A stretch of 64,000 nucleotides of DNA from contig NZ_LT699709.1 in the NCBI RefSeq assembly GCF_900155395.1, positions 62,001 to 126,000 on the forward strand. The letters are read 5' to 3'. Below are positions 17,894-28,493 of this stretch, in pieces. The position numbers and the translations under genes are program-made. Below the pieces are notes generated by a model. It had not been told where the DNA came from. It was given only the letters and a program-made list of their open reading frames with translations, and did no database searches. Source of the DNA: Merdibacter massiliensis. GTDB lineage: Bacteria > Bacillota_I > Bacilli_A > Erysipelotrichales > Erysipelotrichaceae. The first letter of the stretch is position 1; the number at the start of each line of letters is the position of its first letter.

Positions 17894-18982
17894 TCAGTCT
17901 ACCTCAACGGTAAAGGATGCATCTGCATCTTCACGATCTGCTTTCTTTTCGCCTTCAAACAAAGTCAGCAATGCATCTTCCTTCAATTTAGAACCGATGA
18001 CACAATAACGTCCCGCATAGGTTGCTTCCCCTTCACGAATTTCATATTCCTGCGGCGTTACATCAAAGTAATACCACGTATTCTCTCCCTGTACGATTCC
18101 TTTTGCACGCAATACGACTCCATAACGATCATCTTTTGCTAGTTCTTTTACGATAGTTTCCAACTGTTCTTTTGTATATTTCTGCACGGTTTCTTTACCC
18201 CAGCTGGTAAAGACCTCATCTGCATCGTGATCATGATGGTGGTGATGATGATGTTCATGATCATGATGACAGCAGCATTCTTCTTCCTGCGCATGATCAT
18301 GGTCATGTTCATGGTTATGGTCATGTATGTGACCGCATACTTCACAAACATCTTCTTCCTCCATCAATTCCTTGCCAAGATCTTGGCTGTTTTCCAATGC
18401 CTGTGCAATCGCTGCTCCGCTGAGTTCTTCCCAAGGCGTTGTCACGATAGGCGCATTTGCATTCAATGTACGCAACAAGGCAACGCTCTCCTCAATCTGT
18501 TGAGCATCTGCATTTTGTGTGCGGCTCAATAACAATGCATCTGCATATTCGATCTGATTATTAAAGAATTCACCAAAATTTTTCTGATACATCTGACATT
18601 TCAACACATCCACAACTGTCGCGCTGCTTCCCAGTTGCAAAACATCGGACACATTCAATACGGCACGTTTTACATCCGATAATTTACCGACTCCGCTTGG
18701 TTCGATGATGATACGATCTGGATGAAACTGTTCGATTACTTTATGCAATGCTTTCGTAAAATCTCCAGATAAAGAACAACAGATACAGCCGCTGTTCATC
18801 TCCGTGATTTCCACGCCCGCATCTTTTAGGAAACCGCCGTCAATTCCAATCTCCCCAAATTCATTTTCGATCAATACGACCTGTTCCTGATCATATACTT
18901 CTTTGATCAGTTTTTTGATCAGCGTTGTTTTTCCAGCTCCTAAAAAACCAGAAATGATATTTACTTTTGTCACCTTAACCAT
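17894..18982 (-). CDS. COG0523 (CobW-like) metal chaperone GTPase with His-rich loop
   Basis: 362-residue G3E GTPase. Walker A GFLGAGKT (12-19), a switch region (ENEFGEIGID) and the metal-binding CICC (66-69) are intact. The usual base-recognition NKxD is replaced by SRTQ (153-156). Between the GTPase and C-terminal CobW domains lies a 43-residue loop (about 212-254) with 18 His, three consecutive Cys and a CxxC; such loops bind Zn, Ni or Co. The start is set by a GGAAAGG box just upstream. It leads the operon with a second COG0523 protein. Zinc is the commonest cargo for such pairs, but the hyp/ech nickel enzymes elsewhere in the window make nickel worth considering. Confidence 0.85.
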   Translation of the reverse strand: MVKVTKVNIISGFLGAGKTTLIKKLIKEVYDQEQVVLIENEFGEIGIDGGFLKDAGVEITEMNSGCICCSLSGDFTKALHKVIEQFHPDRIIIEPSGVGKLSDVKRAVLNVSDVLQLGSSATVVDVLKCQMYQKNFGEFFNNQIEYADALLLSRTQNADAQQIEESVALLRTLNANAPIVTTPWEELSGAAIAQALENSQDLGKELMEEEDVCEVCGHIHDHNHEHDHDHAQEEECCCHHDHEHHHHHHHDHDADEVFTSWGKETVQKYTKEQLETIVKELAKDDRYGVVLRAKGIVQGENTWYYFDVTPQEYEIREGEATYAGRYCVIGSKLKEDALLTLFEGEKKADREDADASFTVEVD

Positions 18983-19010
18983 CGTCCTTTCCTGATTGAT
19001 TCCAGTGCTT

Positions 19011-19039
19011 ATTATACCACGATTCCCTTATTTTGAAGA
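19011..19039 (-). promoter_or_regulatory. Promoter of the metal-GTPase operon
   Basis: Minus-strand extended -10 TGG-TATAAT (TATAAT at 19016-19011) with a poor -35 (TCTTCA) 17 bp upstream. No Zur-like palindrome was seen around it. Confidence 0.55.
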
Positions 19040-19048
19040 TTCGTTTGC

Positions 19049-19083
19049 AAAGGAAAAAAGCAGAGATCTTCTGCTTTTTCCTT
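19049..19083. terminator. Terminator of the 59-residue gene
   Basis: AAGGAAAAAGCAGA / TCTGCTTTTTTCC stem with T runs on both strands, directly downstream of the small minus-strand gene and upstream of the metal-GTPase promoter. Confidence 0.75.
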
Positions 19084-19085
19084 CA

Positions 19086-19265
19086 TCATTCTAAATAGAT
19101 GATATTACGGATCACGATTCGCTGACAATTTGTTTCTTCTTGCAGCTGTTGTATCCATTCTTGCAAATAAGCACCATTTAGTGGCATTTGTTTTATGCAA
19201 TAGTCCTCCTTTTCTTGATCACCTTGATAGCACACATAGTAGATCAATGCTTCCCCTTTTTTCAT
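19086..19265 (-). CDS. Small hypothetical protein (59 aa)
   Basis: Not recognised. MKKGEALIYYVCYQGDQ... then a short helix (YLQEWIQQLQEE) and a C-terminal beta strand; soluble. The GGAGGCGATAGT spacing before the ATG is an excellent ribosome binding site, and a terminator follows directly, so it is probably a real small gene despite its size. Confidence 0.55.
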   Translation of the reverse strand: MKKGEALIYYVCYQGDQEKEDYCIKQMPLNGAYLQEWIQQLQEETNCQRIVIRNIIYLE

Positions 19266-19423
19266 ACTATCGCCTCCCGCGGCTACTATAACAGAACGAT
19301 TTTGCATATTTTGTCGAATAATGTCGAATATCCAAATTTATCTACTACAGATTTACTAATTTCCTCCTATTCTGGATTTTACTGGCATCAGAAAATATTA
19401 AATATAAAAAATGCATTTTTTTA

Positions 19424-19452
19424 TTGACATAACACAAACACAGTGATATTAT
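19424..19452 (+). promoter_or_regulatory. Strong promoter of the tRNA pair
   Basis: Consensus TTGACA (19424-19429), 17-bp spacer and TATTAT (19447-19452), ending 22 bp before tRNA-Ile. Confidence 0.88.
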
Positions 19453-19474
19453 AAATGAGCAATTCGATGGAAAC

Positions 19475-19551
<77 letters not shown>

Positions 19552-19571
19552 TTGAATTTTTATATACAGAT

Positions 19572-19647
19572 GGGGTGTTAGCTCAGCTGGGAGAGCACCT
19601 GCTTTGCACGCAGGGGGTCAGGAGTTCGATCCTCCTACGCTCCACCA
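19572..19647 (+). tRNA. tRNA-Ala (TGC anticodon)
   Basis: Acceptor GGGGTGT pairs with ACGCTCC and includes the G3-U70 wobble that identifies alanine tRNAs; anticodon TGC in CTTTGCACG; T-arm GAGTTCGATCCTC; encoded CCA. It lies 20 nt after tRNA-Ile in the same transcript. Confidence 0.95.
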
Positions 19648-19657
19648 TTTAGTTTCT

Positions 19658-19684
19658 AACTCGAACGTGGTTCGGGTTTTTTTA
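19658..19684 (+). terminator. Terminator of the tRNA operon
   Basis: AACTCGAAC / GTTCGGGTT hairpin (one G-T pair) around GTG, followed by seven T. Confidence 0.82.
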
Positions 19685-19705
19685 TTTTGTCAAATCAGCA
19701 ATCAG

Positions 19706-19750
19706 AAAAGTGGTCTCTTCAGTCATTTATACTGCTTGAGACCACTTTTT
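19706..19750. terminator. Terminator of the atp operon
   Basis: AAAAGTGGTCTC / GAGACCACTTTT stem with an internal CAGT/ACTG stem, placed exactly at the atpC stop codon; T runs on both strands, so it also insulates against transcription from the tRNA side. Confidence 0.8.
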
Positions 19751-20151
19751 TACATAGGCATATTTTCTTTGATATGAATTCGATTGATTGCTTTCTGCAA
19801 CGCAATCTCTGCCCGTTTCATATTCATATCACTTTCTTGTGAAGCCAAACGTCTTTCAGCACGCTCTTTCGCTTTTTTTGCACGTTCCAGATCGATTTCA
19901 TCCTCACTTTCAATGGAATCTGTCAAGATACGCAATTCATTGTTTTGAAAATAGAGCATACCGCCAGCTATTGCATAACGGTTGCGTTCATTTTCTTTCA
20001 CAAGTTCTAATTTACTGATTGCTAGCATCGCTACCATCGGCATGTGATTCGACAATAAGCCAAATTCACCTTCCACGCTGCGTGCATTTACTTGCGCTGC
20101 TTCTCCAGTGAAATATAAACCTTTCGGTGTGATGATTTTTACATTGATCAT
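19750..20151 (-). CDS. atpC: ATP synthase epsilon subunit
   Basis: 133 residues, normal length for the F1 epsilon subunit of the central stalk. The N-terminal beta sandwich starts MINVKIITPKGLYFTGEA and contains EGEFGLLSNHMPM; the C-terminal helical hairpin (about 90-133, KAKERAERRLASQ) is present. Last gene of the atp operon, 2 nt after atpD, with its ribosome binding site inside the atpD end. The IS110 element upstream of atpD separates atpD and atpC from the operon promoter. Confidence 0.95.
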   Translation of the reverse strand: MINVKIITPKGLYFTGEAAQVNARSVEGEFGLLSNHMPMVAMLAISKLELVKENERNRYAIAGGMLYFQNNELRILTDSIESEDEIDLERAKKAKERAERRLASQESDMNMKRAEIALQKAINRIHIKENMPM

Positions 20152-20153
20152 CG

Positions 20154-21602
<1,449 letters not shown>

Positions 21603-21637
21603 TCACTTTTCCTTTCCAACCTTTTATATAATGTAGA

Positions 21638-21812
21638 TAGAACCTTAGTACTCTTATATATTTATGTGGTTTATCTACTCAAAGGAGAGTGAATCTATAG
21701 GATCTTATTACATCTGTTTATAGCTGGATAGGTTTTGATATCTTCATGTCACGCAAGTTTACACTAGTAAGACCACTATAGAATGACAAGGTTCTAGAAA
21801 GGTGGTCTTTTT
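21638..21812 (+). ncRNA. Candidate IS110 bridge RNA (atp copy)
   Basis: Non-coding region between the element end and its recombinase. A TATAAT at 21627-21632 would start RNA near 21639. TAGAACC (21638-21644) can pair with GGTTCTA (21790-21796), closing the RNA. CAAAGGAG (21680-21687) is the exact complement of CTCCTTTG at the right junction (core plus target). ATAGCTGG (21720-21727) is identical to the right end next to the core (23140-23147). GTACTCT (21648-21654) matches left target plus core at 6 of 7. The order target loop then donor loop fits known IS110 bridge RNAs. The donor right guide is not resolved. A hairpin 21769-21809 with T5 would end the RNA at the start codon. Confidence 0.65.
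21769..21812 (+). promoter_or_regulatory. Terminator-like hairpin hiding the recombinase ribosome binding site
   Basis: AAGACCAC (21769-21776) pairs with GTGGTCTT (21802-21809); the inner TAGAA/TTCTA pair extends it. The recombinase Shine-Dalgarno AAGGTGG lies in the 3' arm and TTTTT runs directly into the ATG at 21813. The inner TTCTA can instead pair with the 5' end of the RNA, giving two alternative folds. Confidence 0.65.
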
Positions 21813-22982
21813 ATGTCTAAACTGTTTTGTGGTATCGACGTTGCTAAATTTGAACACGTCGCAAGTATCTATGATCCTTCTACTGGTGAAATGATTCTTG
21901 ATTCACTTCATTTTGATAATAACGATAAAGGTTTTAAAACATTATTATCTTCTCTTTCTAAATTGAACAAACGTTGCGAAATACTGATTGGTTTTGAATC
22001 AACCGGTCACTATCATCAGGTCTTATTCAATTTTCTAACTTCCAAGAAATATAAGTGTTTTTTAATCAACCCTTATATGACCAGTAAGTTTAGATCTATT
22101 TCTTTGCGTGATGCCAAGAATGACGATATCGATTCCAGAGCCATCGCAAAGTTCTTATCGTTTGAATATAAATCTTTGATTGAACAAGAATTCTTAAGCA
22201 GCGAATTGAAAGAGCTGGTTAATCAAAGACATTTCTTAATAATCGAGTCTTCAAAAATGAAAATCAAGCTAAAATCATATCTCGATAGAACATTTCCTGA
22301 ACTTGAATCCATTGTTGATATCAACACAGCTGCTATTCGAGCTATTTTAAAGGAGTATCCAACCGCTAATTCTATATCTGAAGCTAGAATAGATAAACTA
22401 AAGAATCTAGCTAAAAAGGCTTCTAAAGGTAAATATTCTCTATCAAAAGTTGAAGCTGTTAAAGAAGCAGCTAAGACTTCAATCGGAATTCACTCTTTAA
22501 GCATTGGTTTGAATATCATTCAATGTATTGAAACTTTAGAACTAAAAGAAAGGCAGATTGATAGAATCGAAAAAGAAATCAAAGAACATCCTACTGTGCT
22601 TGATTCTCCTTTACATCAGTTAATTGGGATTAACGATATAGAAATCGGTTATATCATGTCTGCCATTATTAGTATAACTCGTTTTAGCTCTCCAGAAAAG
22701 ATAGTAGCTTATGCAGGTTTAGATCCAAAGGTTAGACAATCCGGTACATGGAAGGCAAATACGACTAGAATGTCCAAAAGAGGAAACAAACTATTAAGAT
22801 ATGCTTTGATATGGACAGCTTTCAATATGACCAGAAGACCTGGACCTATGAAAAACTATTTTGCGCTAAAGAAGTCTCAAGGAAAGTCTCACTACAACGC
22901 CTTAGGACACTGTGCAACAAAACTTTGTCGTTACATTTTCTGGATACTTAATCATCCTGATTCAAACTTTGAATACCAATAA
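21813..22982 (+). CDS. IS110-family recombinase (DEDD transposase)
   Basis: 389 residues. The N-terminal RuvC-like DEDD domain has the first Asp in GIDVAKFEH, Glu in GFESTGHYH, and DAKNDDIDSRAIAKFL carrying the later acidic residues. A coiled coil spans the middle, and the C-terminal transposase_20 domain (about 265-350; LIGINDIEIGYIMSAII, then AYAGLDPKVRQSGTW) holds the serine region proposed as nucleophile (KANTTRMSKRGNKLLR). Length and domains look intact. IS110 recombinases use a bridge RNA to choose target and donor; the RNA candidate lies immediately upstream on the same strand. Confidence 0.93.
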   Translation: MSKLFCGIDVAKFEHVASIYDPSTGEMILDSLHFDNNDKGFKTLLSSLSKLNKRCEILIGFESTGHYHQVLFNFLTSKKYKCFLINPYMTSKFRSISLRDAKNDDIDSRAIAKFLSFEYKSLIEQEFLSSELKELVNQRHFLIIESSKMKIKLKSYLDRTFPELESIVDINTAAIRAILKEYPTANSISEARIDKLKNLAKKASKGKYSLSKVEAVKEAAKTSIGIHSLSIGLNIIQCIETLELKERQIDRIEKEIKEHPTVLDSPLHQLIGINDIEIGYIMSAIISITRFSSPEKIVAYAGLDPKVRQSGTWKANTTRMSKRGNKLLRYALIWTAFNMTRRPGPMKNYFALKKSQGKSHYNALGHCATKLCRYIFWILNHPDSNFEYQ

Positions 22983-23156
22983 TTTCAAACAATATTTTCA
23001 TAAAACAAACTTTTTTATATAAATATATCATTTATAGCTATTCGTTATTTAAGACTACTTATATAACTGAGCTTTCGTATACCCTAAATATACTTTATTG
23101 AATTTTGACAATTCTTATCTTTTTTTACTTGACAGATTCATAGCTGGTCTCCTTTG

Positions 23157-23993
23157 CTACAAAGCATTCGCTCCGCCTACGATCTCTGTGATTTCTTGTG
23201 TGATCGCAGCTTGACGAGCCTGATTAAACGATAACTCTAACTGCTCTTTTAGATCCTGTGCATTGTCCGTTGCATTTTCCATCGCATTTTGTCTGGAACC
23301 TTGTTCACTGGCTTTTGTTTCCAGCCAATAACTATACAACATCGACTTTAGAAACATCGGAATCAAAGTATCCAAGATTGCATCCCCTGCGGGTTCGAAA
23401 ATCATGGACTGCCGGTTAGAAGTCATCTCTTCTTTTTTATCTACAGGAAGCAGTCTTTCCAAACGTGGTTCAAATGTCATAGAATTGACAAAGTTCGTAT
23501 ATAACACCTGAATGCTTCCAATCTCTTTGTTCACATACAGCTGCAAAGCTTCCTGGGCTATAGCCGCAATTTCTTCATATCCTTCTTCATTGATCCCTTG
23601 CAGTGATCGTATCACATGATACCCATGCCGTCTTACCCAAGCATTGCCCCGGCTGCCTACGATGATGATCGGATCTTCTTTTTTCACATTCTCTTCCAGA
23701 ATGCGAAATGTATTGGCATTATAACCGCCGCATAGCCCCATATCGCTGGTATATACAATGGTCAATGCCGGTTTTTGTGCATCATGGACCAAATAAGGAT
23801 GTGTACTGTCAAAAAGATTTGCCAATATATCATCAATGCTTTCTTTCAGATACTTGGCATATTCTCTATTTTCTTCCATGCGGGATTTGCACTTTTTTAA
23901 TTTGCTGGCAGCAACCAGCTGCATGGCACGCGTGATCTTCATCGTCGAATCTACCGAACGGATCCGACTCTTGATCTCTAACTTACTAGCCAT
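23157..23993 (-). CDS. atpG: ATP synthase gamma subunit
   Basis: 278 residues, full length for the F1 rotor shaft. The N-terminal helix (MASKLEIKSRIRSVDSTMKITRAM) and the C-terminal helix ending in ITQEITEIVGGANAL are conserved. It lies 4 nt after atpA. Its stop codon is immediately followed by CAAAGGAG, the remnant of the atpD ribosome binding site and right target half of the IS110 insertion. The coding sequence itself is not damaged. Confidence 0.96.
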   Translation of the reverse strand: MASKLEIKSRIRSVDSTMKITRAMQLVAASKLKKCKSRMEENREYAKYLKESIDDILANLFDSTHPYLVHDAQKPALTIVYTSDMGLCGGYNANTFRILEENVKKEDPIIIVGSRGNAWVRRHGYHVIRSLQGINEEGYEEIAAIAQEALQLYVNKEIGSIQVLYTNFVNSMTFEPRLERLLPVDKKEEMTSNRQSMIFEPAGDAILDTLIPMFLKSMLYSYWLETKASEQGSRQNAMENATDNAQDLKEQLELSFNQARQAAITQEITEIVGGANAL

Positions 23994-23997
23994 AAGA

Positions 23998-25515
23998 CTA
24001 ACCCTTCAAAGAAACGAATACGTCTTTGAATGCTTCCAACGCAGTTTTGATCTTCTCCTCCAATTCTGGAGAAATTGCTTCTTTTTCATCTAATTCGGCG
24101 ATGATGTCCGCATGTTGTTCATGCATGTATGCATGCATCTTCTTTTCATAATCTGCAATATCTTTCACTTCGATATCACGCAAGAATTTATATTTTGCTG
24201 CAAACAATGAGAGCACTTGCTCACTTACGGTCAACGGTGAATACTGCGCCTGTTTCAATAATTCGACCAAACGCTCACCATGATCTAAAGTTGCTTTTGT
24301 TGCCGGATCCAGATCACTTCCAAATTGTGCAAATGCCTGTAATTCGCGATACTGTGCCAGCTCCAGTTTCAAACTTCCTGACACCTGTTTCATTGCTTTT
24401 ACTTGTGCACTGCTGCCAACACGGGATACTGATAGACCGCTGTCTACGGCAGGACGGACACCAGAGTTGAATAATTCAGTCTGCAAGAAGATCTGTCCAT
24501 CCGTAATGGAAATGACATTTGTCGGAATATAGGCAGCGATATCCCCCGCCTGCGTTTCGATGATTGGCAATGCAGTCAACGAACCTGCACCCAGTTCGTC
24601 ATTTAATTTTGCTGCTCTTTCCAATAATCTGGAATGCAAATAGAAGACATCGCCTGGATACGCTTCTCGTCCAGGAGGACGACGCAGCAATAAAGACATT
24701 GTACGATATGCCACTGCATGCTTGCTGAGATCATCATATACGATCAGCACATCTTCCCCGTTTTCCATCCATTCTTCACCGATCGCACAACCTGCATAAG
24801 GCGCGATGTATTGTAACGGGGCAGCCTCGCTGGCTGTAGAAGAAACGATCGTTGTGTATTCCAATGCGCCATTTGCACGAAGCTTTTCAACGATCTGAGC
24901 AACCGTACTTGCTTTCTGTCCGATTGCCACATAAATACATTTTACATTTTTTCCTTTTTGATTCAGGATCGTGTCAACAGCAATTGCCGTCTTTCCTGTC
25001 TGTCGGTCGCCAATGATCAGCTCACGCTGTCCTTTGCCGATCGGAATCATCGAATCGATACACTTCAGCCCCGTCTGCAACGGTTGATGTACCGATTTTC
25101 TTGTCATGACACCAGGTGCCACGCGCTCTACTGGACGGTACTTGTCTGATTGGATCGGATCGCCTCCATCAATGGCTTGTCCTAATGCATTCACGACACG
25201 TCCAAGCATACAATCTCCAACAGGAACCTCCACAATGCGTCCTGTTCGTTTTACTTCATCGCCTTCTTTGATATTGGCGTCAGAACCCATGATAACAGCA
25301 CCAACGTGCTCTTCTTCTAAGTTCAACGCCATTCCATATACATTGCCAGGGAAAAGCAGCAGCTCTCCGGCCATGGCATTTTCTAGTCCATAGATCAAGG
25401 CAATTCCATCACCAACTGTGATGATCGTACCGGTTTCACTGACTTCGAGTGTATCATCATAGCGTTTGATCTGCTCTTTGATGATCTTGCTGATTTCTTC
25501 CGGTCTTAAATTCAC
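23998..25515 (-). CDS. atpA: ATP synthase alpha subunit
   Basis: 505 residues, the non-catalytic nucleotide-binding F1 subunit. P-loop [15 protein letters not shown], the [11 protein letters not shown] segment and [23 protein letters not shown] are intact. The start is a GTG at 25515 (then [15 protein letters not shown]), 6 nt after GAGGTGG and matching the family's N-terminus; the longer GTG reading at 25530 would place the start inside the ribosome binding site. Confidence 0.97.
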   Translation of the reverse strand: MNLRPEEISKIIKEQIKRYDDTLEVSETGTIITVGDGIALIYGLENAMAGELLLFPGNVYGMALNLEEEHVGAVIMGSDANIKEGDEVKRTGRIVEVPVGDCMLGRVVNALGQAIDGGDPIQSDKYRPVERVAPGVMTRKSVHQPLQTGLKCIDSMIPIGKGQRELIIGDRQTGKTAIAVDTILNQKGKNVKCIYVAIGQKASTVAQIVEKLRANGALEYTTIVSSTASEAAPLQYIAPYAGCAIGEEWMENGEDVLIVYDDLSKHAVAYRTMSLLLRRPPGREAYPGDVFYLHSRLLERAAKLNDELGAGSLTALPIIETQAGDIAAYIPTNVISITDGQIFLQTELFNSGVRPAVDSGLSVSRVGSSAQVKAMKQVSGSLKLELAQYRELQAFAQFGSDLDPATKATLDHGERLVELLKQAQYSPLTVSEQVLSLFAAKYKFLRDIEVKDIADYEKKMHAYMHEQHADIIAELDEKEAISPELEEKIKTALEAFKDVFVSLKG

Positions 25516-25534
25516 CTTTTGCCACCTCACATTT

Positions 25535-26074
25535 CTATAACGTTGTATTGATTACGCTTTCTTTCATTTTTTCCAGCCGTTTTGCGGCGCTGTTATCCAG
25601 CACCTCATCATTGATCTTGATACGTACGCCCGCAATCAACTCTTTATGTATGCTGGTCTTCATTTCAATCGTTTTGCCTGTGTGTTTTTCTAACATCTTC
25701 TGCAATGCATCTTTTTCTTCATCGCTTAACGCTCTGGCGCTTTGTACGTAAGCAACTTCAATATCATGTAATGCATTGTATTTTTTGATAAATACTTTTA
25801 CGATTTCAGAAAAATGAGCAAATCGGCTCTTATCGATCAACAATGAAATAAAATGAAGAAGATACGGATCTTCTTGTCCCATGATCTGGCACAAGACTGC
25901 CTTTTTTTCTTTTTTCTCTATTTTTGGATGTTTTAAGAACTGTTTTAATTCTTCATTGTTATTGACTGTCTCATCCAATGCGCATAAAGCTTCCTTAAAA
26001 TGGTCCGCTTTCCCACACTCATTTGCCAATTCAAACAGTGCTTCTGCATAATTTTGTGCAACTAAGCCTGCCAT
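25535..26074 (-). CDS. atpH: ATP synthase delta subunit
   Basis: 179 residues, typical for the OSCP/delta subunit that ties F1 to the peripheral stalk. N-terminal helical bundle ([20 protein letters not shown]) and C-terminal beta domain ([18 protein letters not shown], then AAKRLEKMK) match the family. Its start overlaps the atpF stop by 13 nt. Confidence 0.93.
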   Translation of the reverse strand: MAGLVAQNYAEALFELANECGKADHFKEALCALDETVNNNEELKQFLKHPKIEKKEKKAVLCQIMGQEDPYLLHFISLLIDKSRFAHFSEIVKVFIKKYNALHDIEVAYVQSARALSDEEKDALQKMLEKHTGKTIEMKTSIHKELIAGVRIKINDEVLDNSAAKRLEKMKESVINTTL

Positions 26075-26583
26075 TTTTCTTCACCAGCTTCTTCGATAAA
26101 ATCTTCCACATATTTCTTATGCGTCGTTTCATCCAGTTCTTTCTCCACGATCTTCTTCGCCGCAAGAAATGCTACTTCACTGATTTCTTCTTTCAGCTGT
26201 TCTCTGACCTTTACTTTCTCGTTTTCAATATCCAGCGCTGCCTTTTCTTTGATCGCATTTGCACTTTCCTGTGCCTTTGAAACGATCGCATTTGCCTCTT
26301 TACTTGCAGCACTTTTGGCATTGGCCATCAATTGTGAAGCTTCCGCTTTCACATTTGCCATCTTTTCTTCATATTGCGCTTTCAACTGTTCGCTTTGCTC
26401 TAAATTTGCTTTTGATTCATCCAGTTGCGACTGAATGAATGCTTGGCGCTGATCCAGATATTCGTGCACATATTTCCAAAAAAACTTTTTTACGATGAAA
26501 ACGATCAAGAGGGTAGAGATCAAAACCAATACAGCATCGTATAGATTGATTCTGAGATAGTCGTCAATATTAATAATATCCAT
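26062..26583 (-). CDS. atpF: ATP synthase b subunit
   Basis: 173 residues. One N-terminal membrane helix (about 17-36, AVLVLISTLLIVFIVKKFFW) is followed by a long Ala/Glu/Lys-rich amphipathic helix (40-165) that forms the peripheral stalk dimer. It stands between atpE and atpH as usual, and its ribosome binding site GGAGGGTAATGG precedes the start closely. Confidence 0.93.
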   Translation of the reverse strand: MDIINIDDYLRINLYDAVLVLISTLLIVFIVKKFFWKYVHEYLDQRQAFIQSQLDESKANLEQSEQLKAQYEEKMANVKAEASQLMANAKSAASKEANAIVSKAQESANAIKEKAALDIENEKVKVREQLKEEISEVAFLAAKKIVEKELDETTHKKYVEDFIEEAGEEKWQA

Positions 26584-26611
26584 TGGGCCATTACCCTCCT
26601 CAATCTTGTTG

Positions 26612-26857
<246 letters not shown>

Positions 26858-26876
26858 TTATTCCTCCTATTTTCAT

Positions 26877-27578
26877 TTATATTTCTTCCCGATCGCAAAA
26901 TTCCCCAAGGAAATACGATGCTAACGTAAAGAAAATATATGTTTGCATAAATGCAGTAAAGATATCAAAATACATATGTAAAAATGGTGTCACTACATAC
27001 AACAATGCGGTAAAGGGCATAAATGCTTTTACCAGCATGTAAAGAAGTGTAACGATGATCGTGCCGCCCAGCATATTGCCGAATAAACGCAGTGTCAACG
27101 ATACCGGGAAAGCCAAATCACCAATCACATTCAGCGGAAACAGAAATGCAATCGGTTCACACCAACCTTTCAATTTTCCAATCACGCCGTGTAAACGAAT
27201 ATCTGTCCCATGAATCAGCAAGAACATCATCATGACCAAAACCAGATCCAAGGTTAGATTGGACGTAGGAGACTGCAAGCCAAGCAGTCCCAACAAATTG
27301 GAGATAACCATCATGATCATGACAGTTCCCATAAAAGGGAGATATTTCCACGTCTTGTTGGTCAAATTTGCTTTTAACACACCCATACAGATATTTACGA
27401 GCTGTTCGAATACAAGAACGACCCCTGTAGGAGCTTTGGTTGGATCTGCCTTTTTGAATTTTGTCCCTGCCCAGCAAAGCAAAATCATGACAAAAAGGCC
27501 AATGATCATCCACAAGAGAATGCTCATGTGAAGCTCAATCGATAACCCGCCAATGTGAATAATCATCTCATTGGTCAA
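26877..27578 (-). CDS. atpB: ATP synthase a subunit
   Basis: 233-residue membrane subunit forming the ion half-channels. Five to six helices are evident; the essential Arg lies in the helix SLTLRLFGNMLGGTIIV, as in all F-type a subunits. It overlaps no neighbour and lies 22 bp before atpE. With the c subunit's Na+ signature, Na+ conduction is expected. Confidence 0.95.
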   Translation of the reverse strand: MTNEMIIHIGGLSIELHMSILLWMIIGLFVMILLCWAGTKFKKADPTKAPTGVVLVFEQLVNICMGVLKANLTNKTWKYLPFMGTVMIMMVISNLLGLLGLQSPTSNLTLDLVLVMMMFLLIHGTDIRLHGVIGKLKGWCEPIAFLFPLNVIGDLAFPVSLTLRLFGNMLGGTIIVTLLYMLVKAFMPFTALLYVVTPFLHMYFDIFTAFMQTYIFFTLASYFLGEFCDREEI

Positions 27579-27580
27579 AC

Positions 27581-27940
27581 TTAAGAATCCTCCTTTCTAT
27601 TTAACAGTGTGATTCCTTTGATGCTCAGGCTGATACAAAGAAAGCCTAACAACATCAACAATATATTCAATCCAGCTTTTGCCCCTAAAAACATGCAGAC
27701 AAAATAGATCAAATAACGAAATATGTATGCATTCAGCATTTTTCTTTTTACATTGCCATAACGTTCGATATGGGCCGTCGAAAACAAAATCAGCACAAAT
27801 CCCAAGATGCTCAGGATACCGCCTAACCATATGGAACAAATATACAGGATATCTTTTCCAAGCAGAAATACAATGGCCGACATCACAAATAAAATACCAA
27901 CTGCAACACGAATAATCAAGCGGTATAACTTATCTTCCAT
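27581..27940 (-). CDS. AtpI-like ATP synthase accessory membrane protein
   Basis: 119 residues with four hydrophobic segments (about 10-28, 32-52, 70-88, 92-110). Position directly before atpB and fold class match the ATP synthase I family, which helps c-ring assembly or Mg/Ca uptake in other bacteria. It starts within the end of the preceding AtpZ-like gene (11-nt overlap) and ends 2 nt before atpB. Sequence identity of this family is low, so the call rests mostly on context. Confidence 0.7.
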   Translation of the reverse strand: MEDKLYRLIIRVAVGILFVMSAIVFLLGKDILYICSIWLGGILSILGFVLILFSTAHIERYGNVKRKMLNAYIFRYLIYFVCMFLGAKAGLNILLMLLGFLCISLSIKGITLLNRKEDS

Positions 27941-28124
27941 CGGGATCTTCCCCCGTTTCTTTGATCAATAAATAAAAACTTCCACCTATGGAGTAGATCA
28001 AAAGTGCAAACATGATCCAAGGAGTCGTTGAAAATTGCTCATCGAGCCATTTTCCTAACAATATTGAAACGATGCATCCCACTACCATACGGGAAGTAAA
28101 TTTAGTGACTGTTTTATTTTTCAT
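27930..28124 (-). CDS. AtpZ-like small ATP synthase protein
   Basis: 64 residues with two membrane helices (about 12-28 and 34-54) joined by WLDEQFSTTPW, the hallmark of AtpZ/AtpI-like proteins (GKWLDxxFxTxPW). First gene of the atp operon. AtpZ partners are thought to act with AtpI in ion uptake or assembly. The ribosome binding site is weak (AGG about 12 nt upstream). Confidence 0.75.
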   Translation of the reverse strand: MKNKTVTKFTSRMVVGCIVSILLGKWLDEQFSTTPWIMFALLIYSIGGSFYLLIKETGEDPDGR

Positions 28125-28493
28125 TTATCTTATACCTGACTGTGATCTTAATAACATGCAGAAATGGGCACCTCTTAATTTCTTATTATAGCGGAAGCAA
28201 ATTGACATATACATGTATTTTTAAAAATGGCCTCTGTGCATGCATACAGAAGTCATCACTTCTCATGTTCCTGTAACGAAAATGGAACCTCATTTCTATT
28301 GCCTATTATATAATTGAAACCCTGTTTTGTAAATCATGACTTCCCTTCTCTTATCTTTCCAAAAGAAATCTGTCCCATATGCTATAATGAAGTTGAATTT
28401 CCTATTTTTTTCTTTTTTTGAATGGTTTATTCCCTTTCATTCGTAGTATAAGTGAAGGCGGGTAAAAAAGAAAACCGCAAAGGAGGAAATACA
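28125..28493. other. Intergenic region with atp operon and sigma-operon promoters
   Basis: 370 bp without a gene between divergent operons. For atp, a minus-strand TATAAT (28190-28185) has a poor -35. For the plus-strand operon, TATAAT at 28383-28388 also lacks a -35. GGAACC (28285-28290) and TGAAACC (28316-28322) resemble ECF -35 elements, so the sigma factor at 28966 may drive its own operon. A small ATACATGTAT palindrome (about 28209-28218) is also present. Confidence 0.45.

Noticed and set aside
18200-18330. Low-complexity repeat resembling a short CRISPR-like array
   Set aside because: Degenerate CAT/GAT codon runs encoding the His-rich loop; no constant repeat/spacer unit.
18227-18532. 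Met/Val-rich open frame opposite the His-rich CobW-like gene
   Set aside because: Pure product of the repeated His/Asp codons read backwards.
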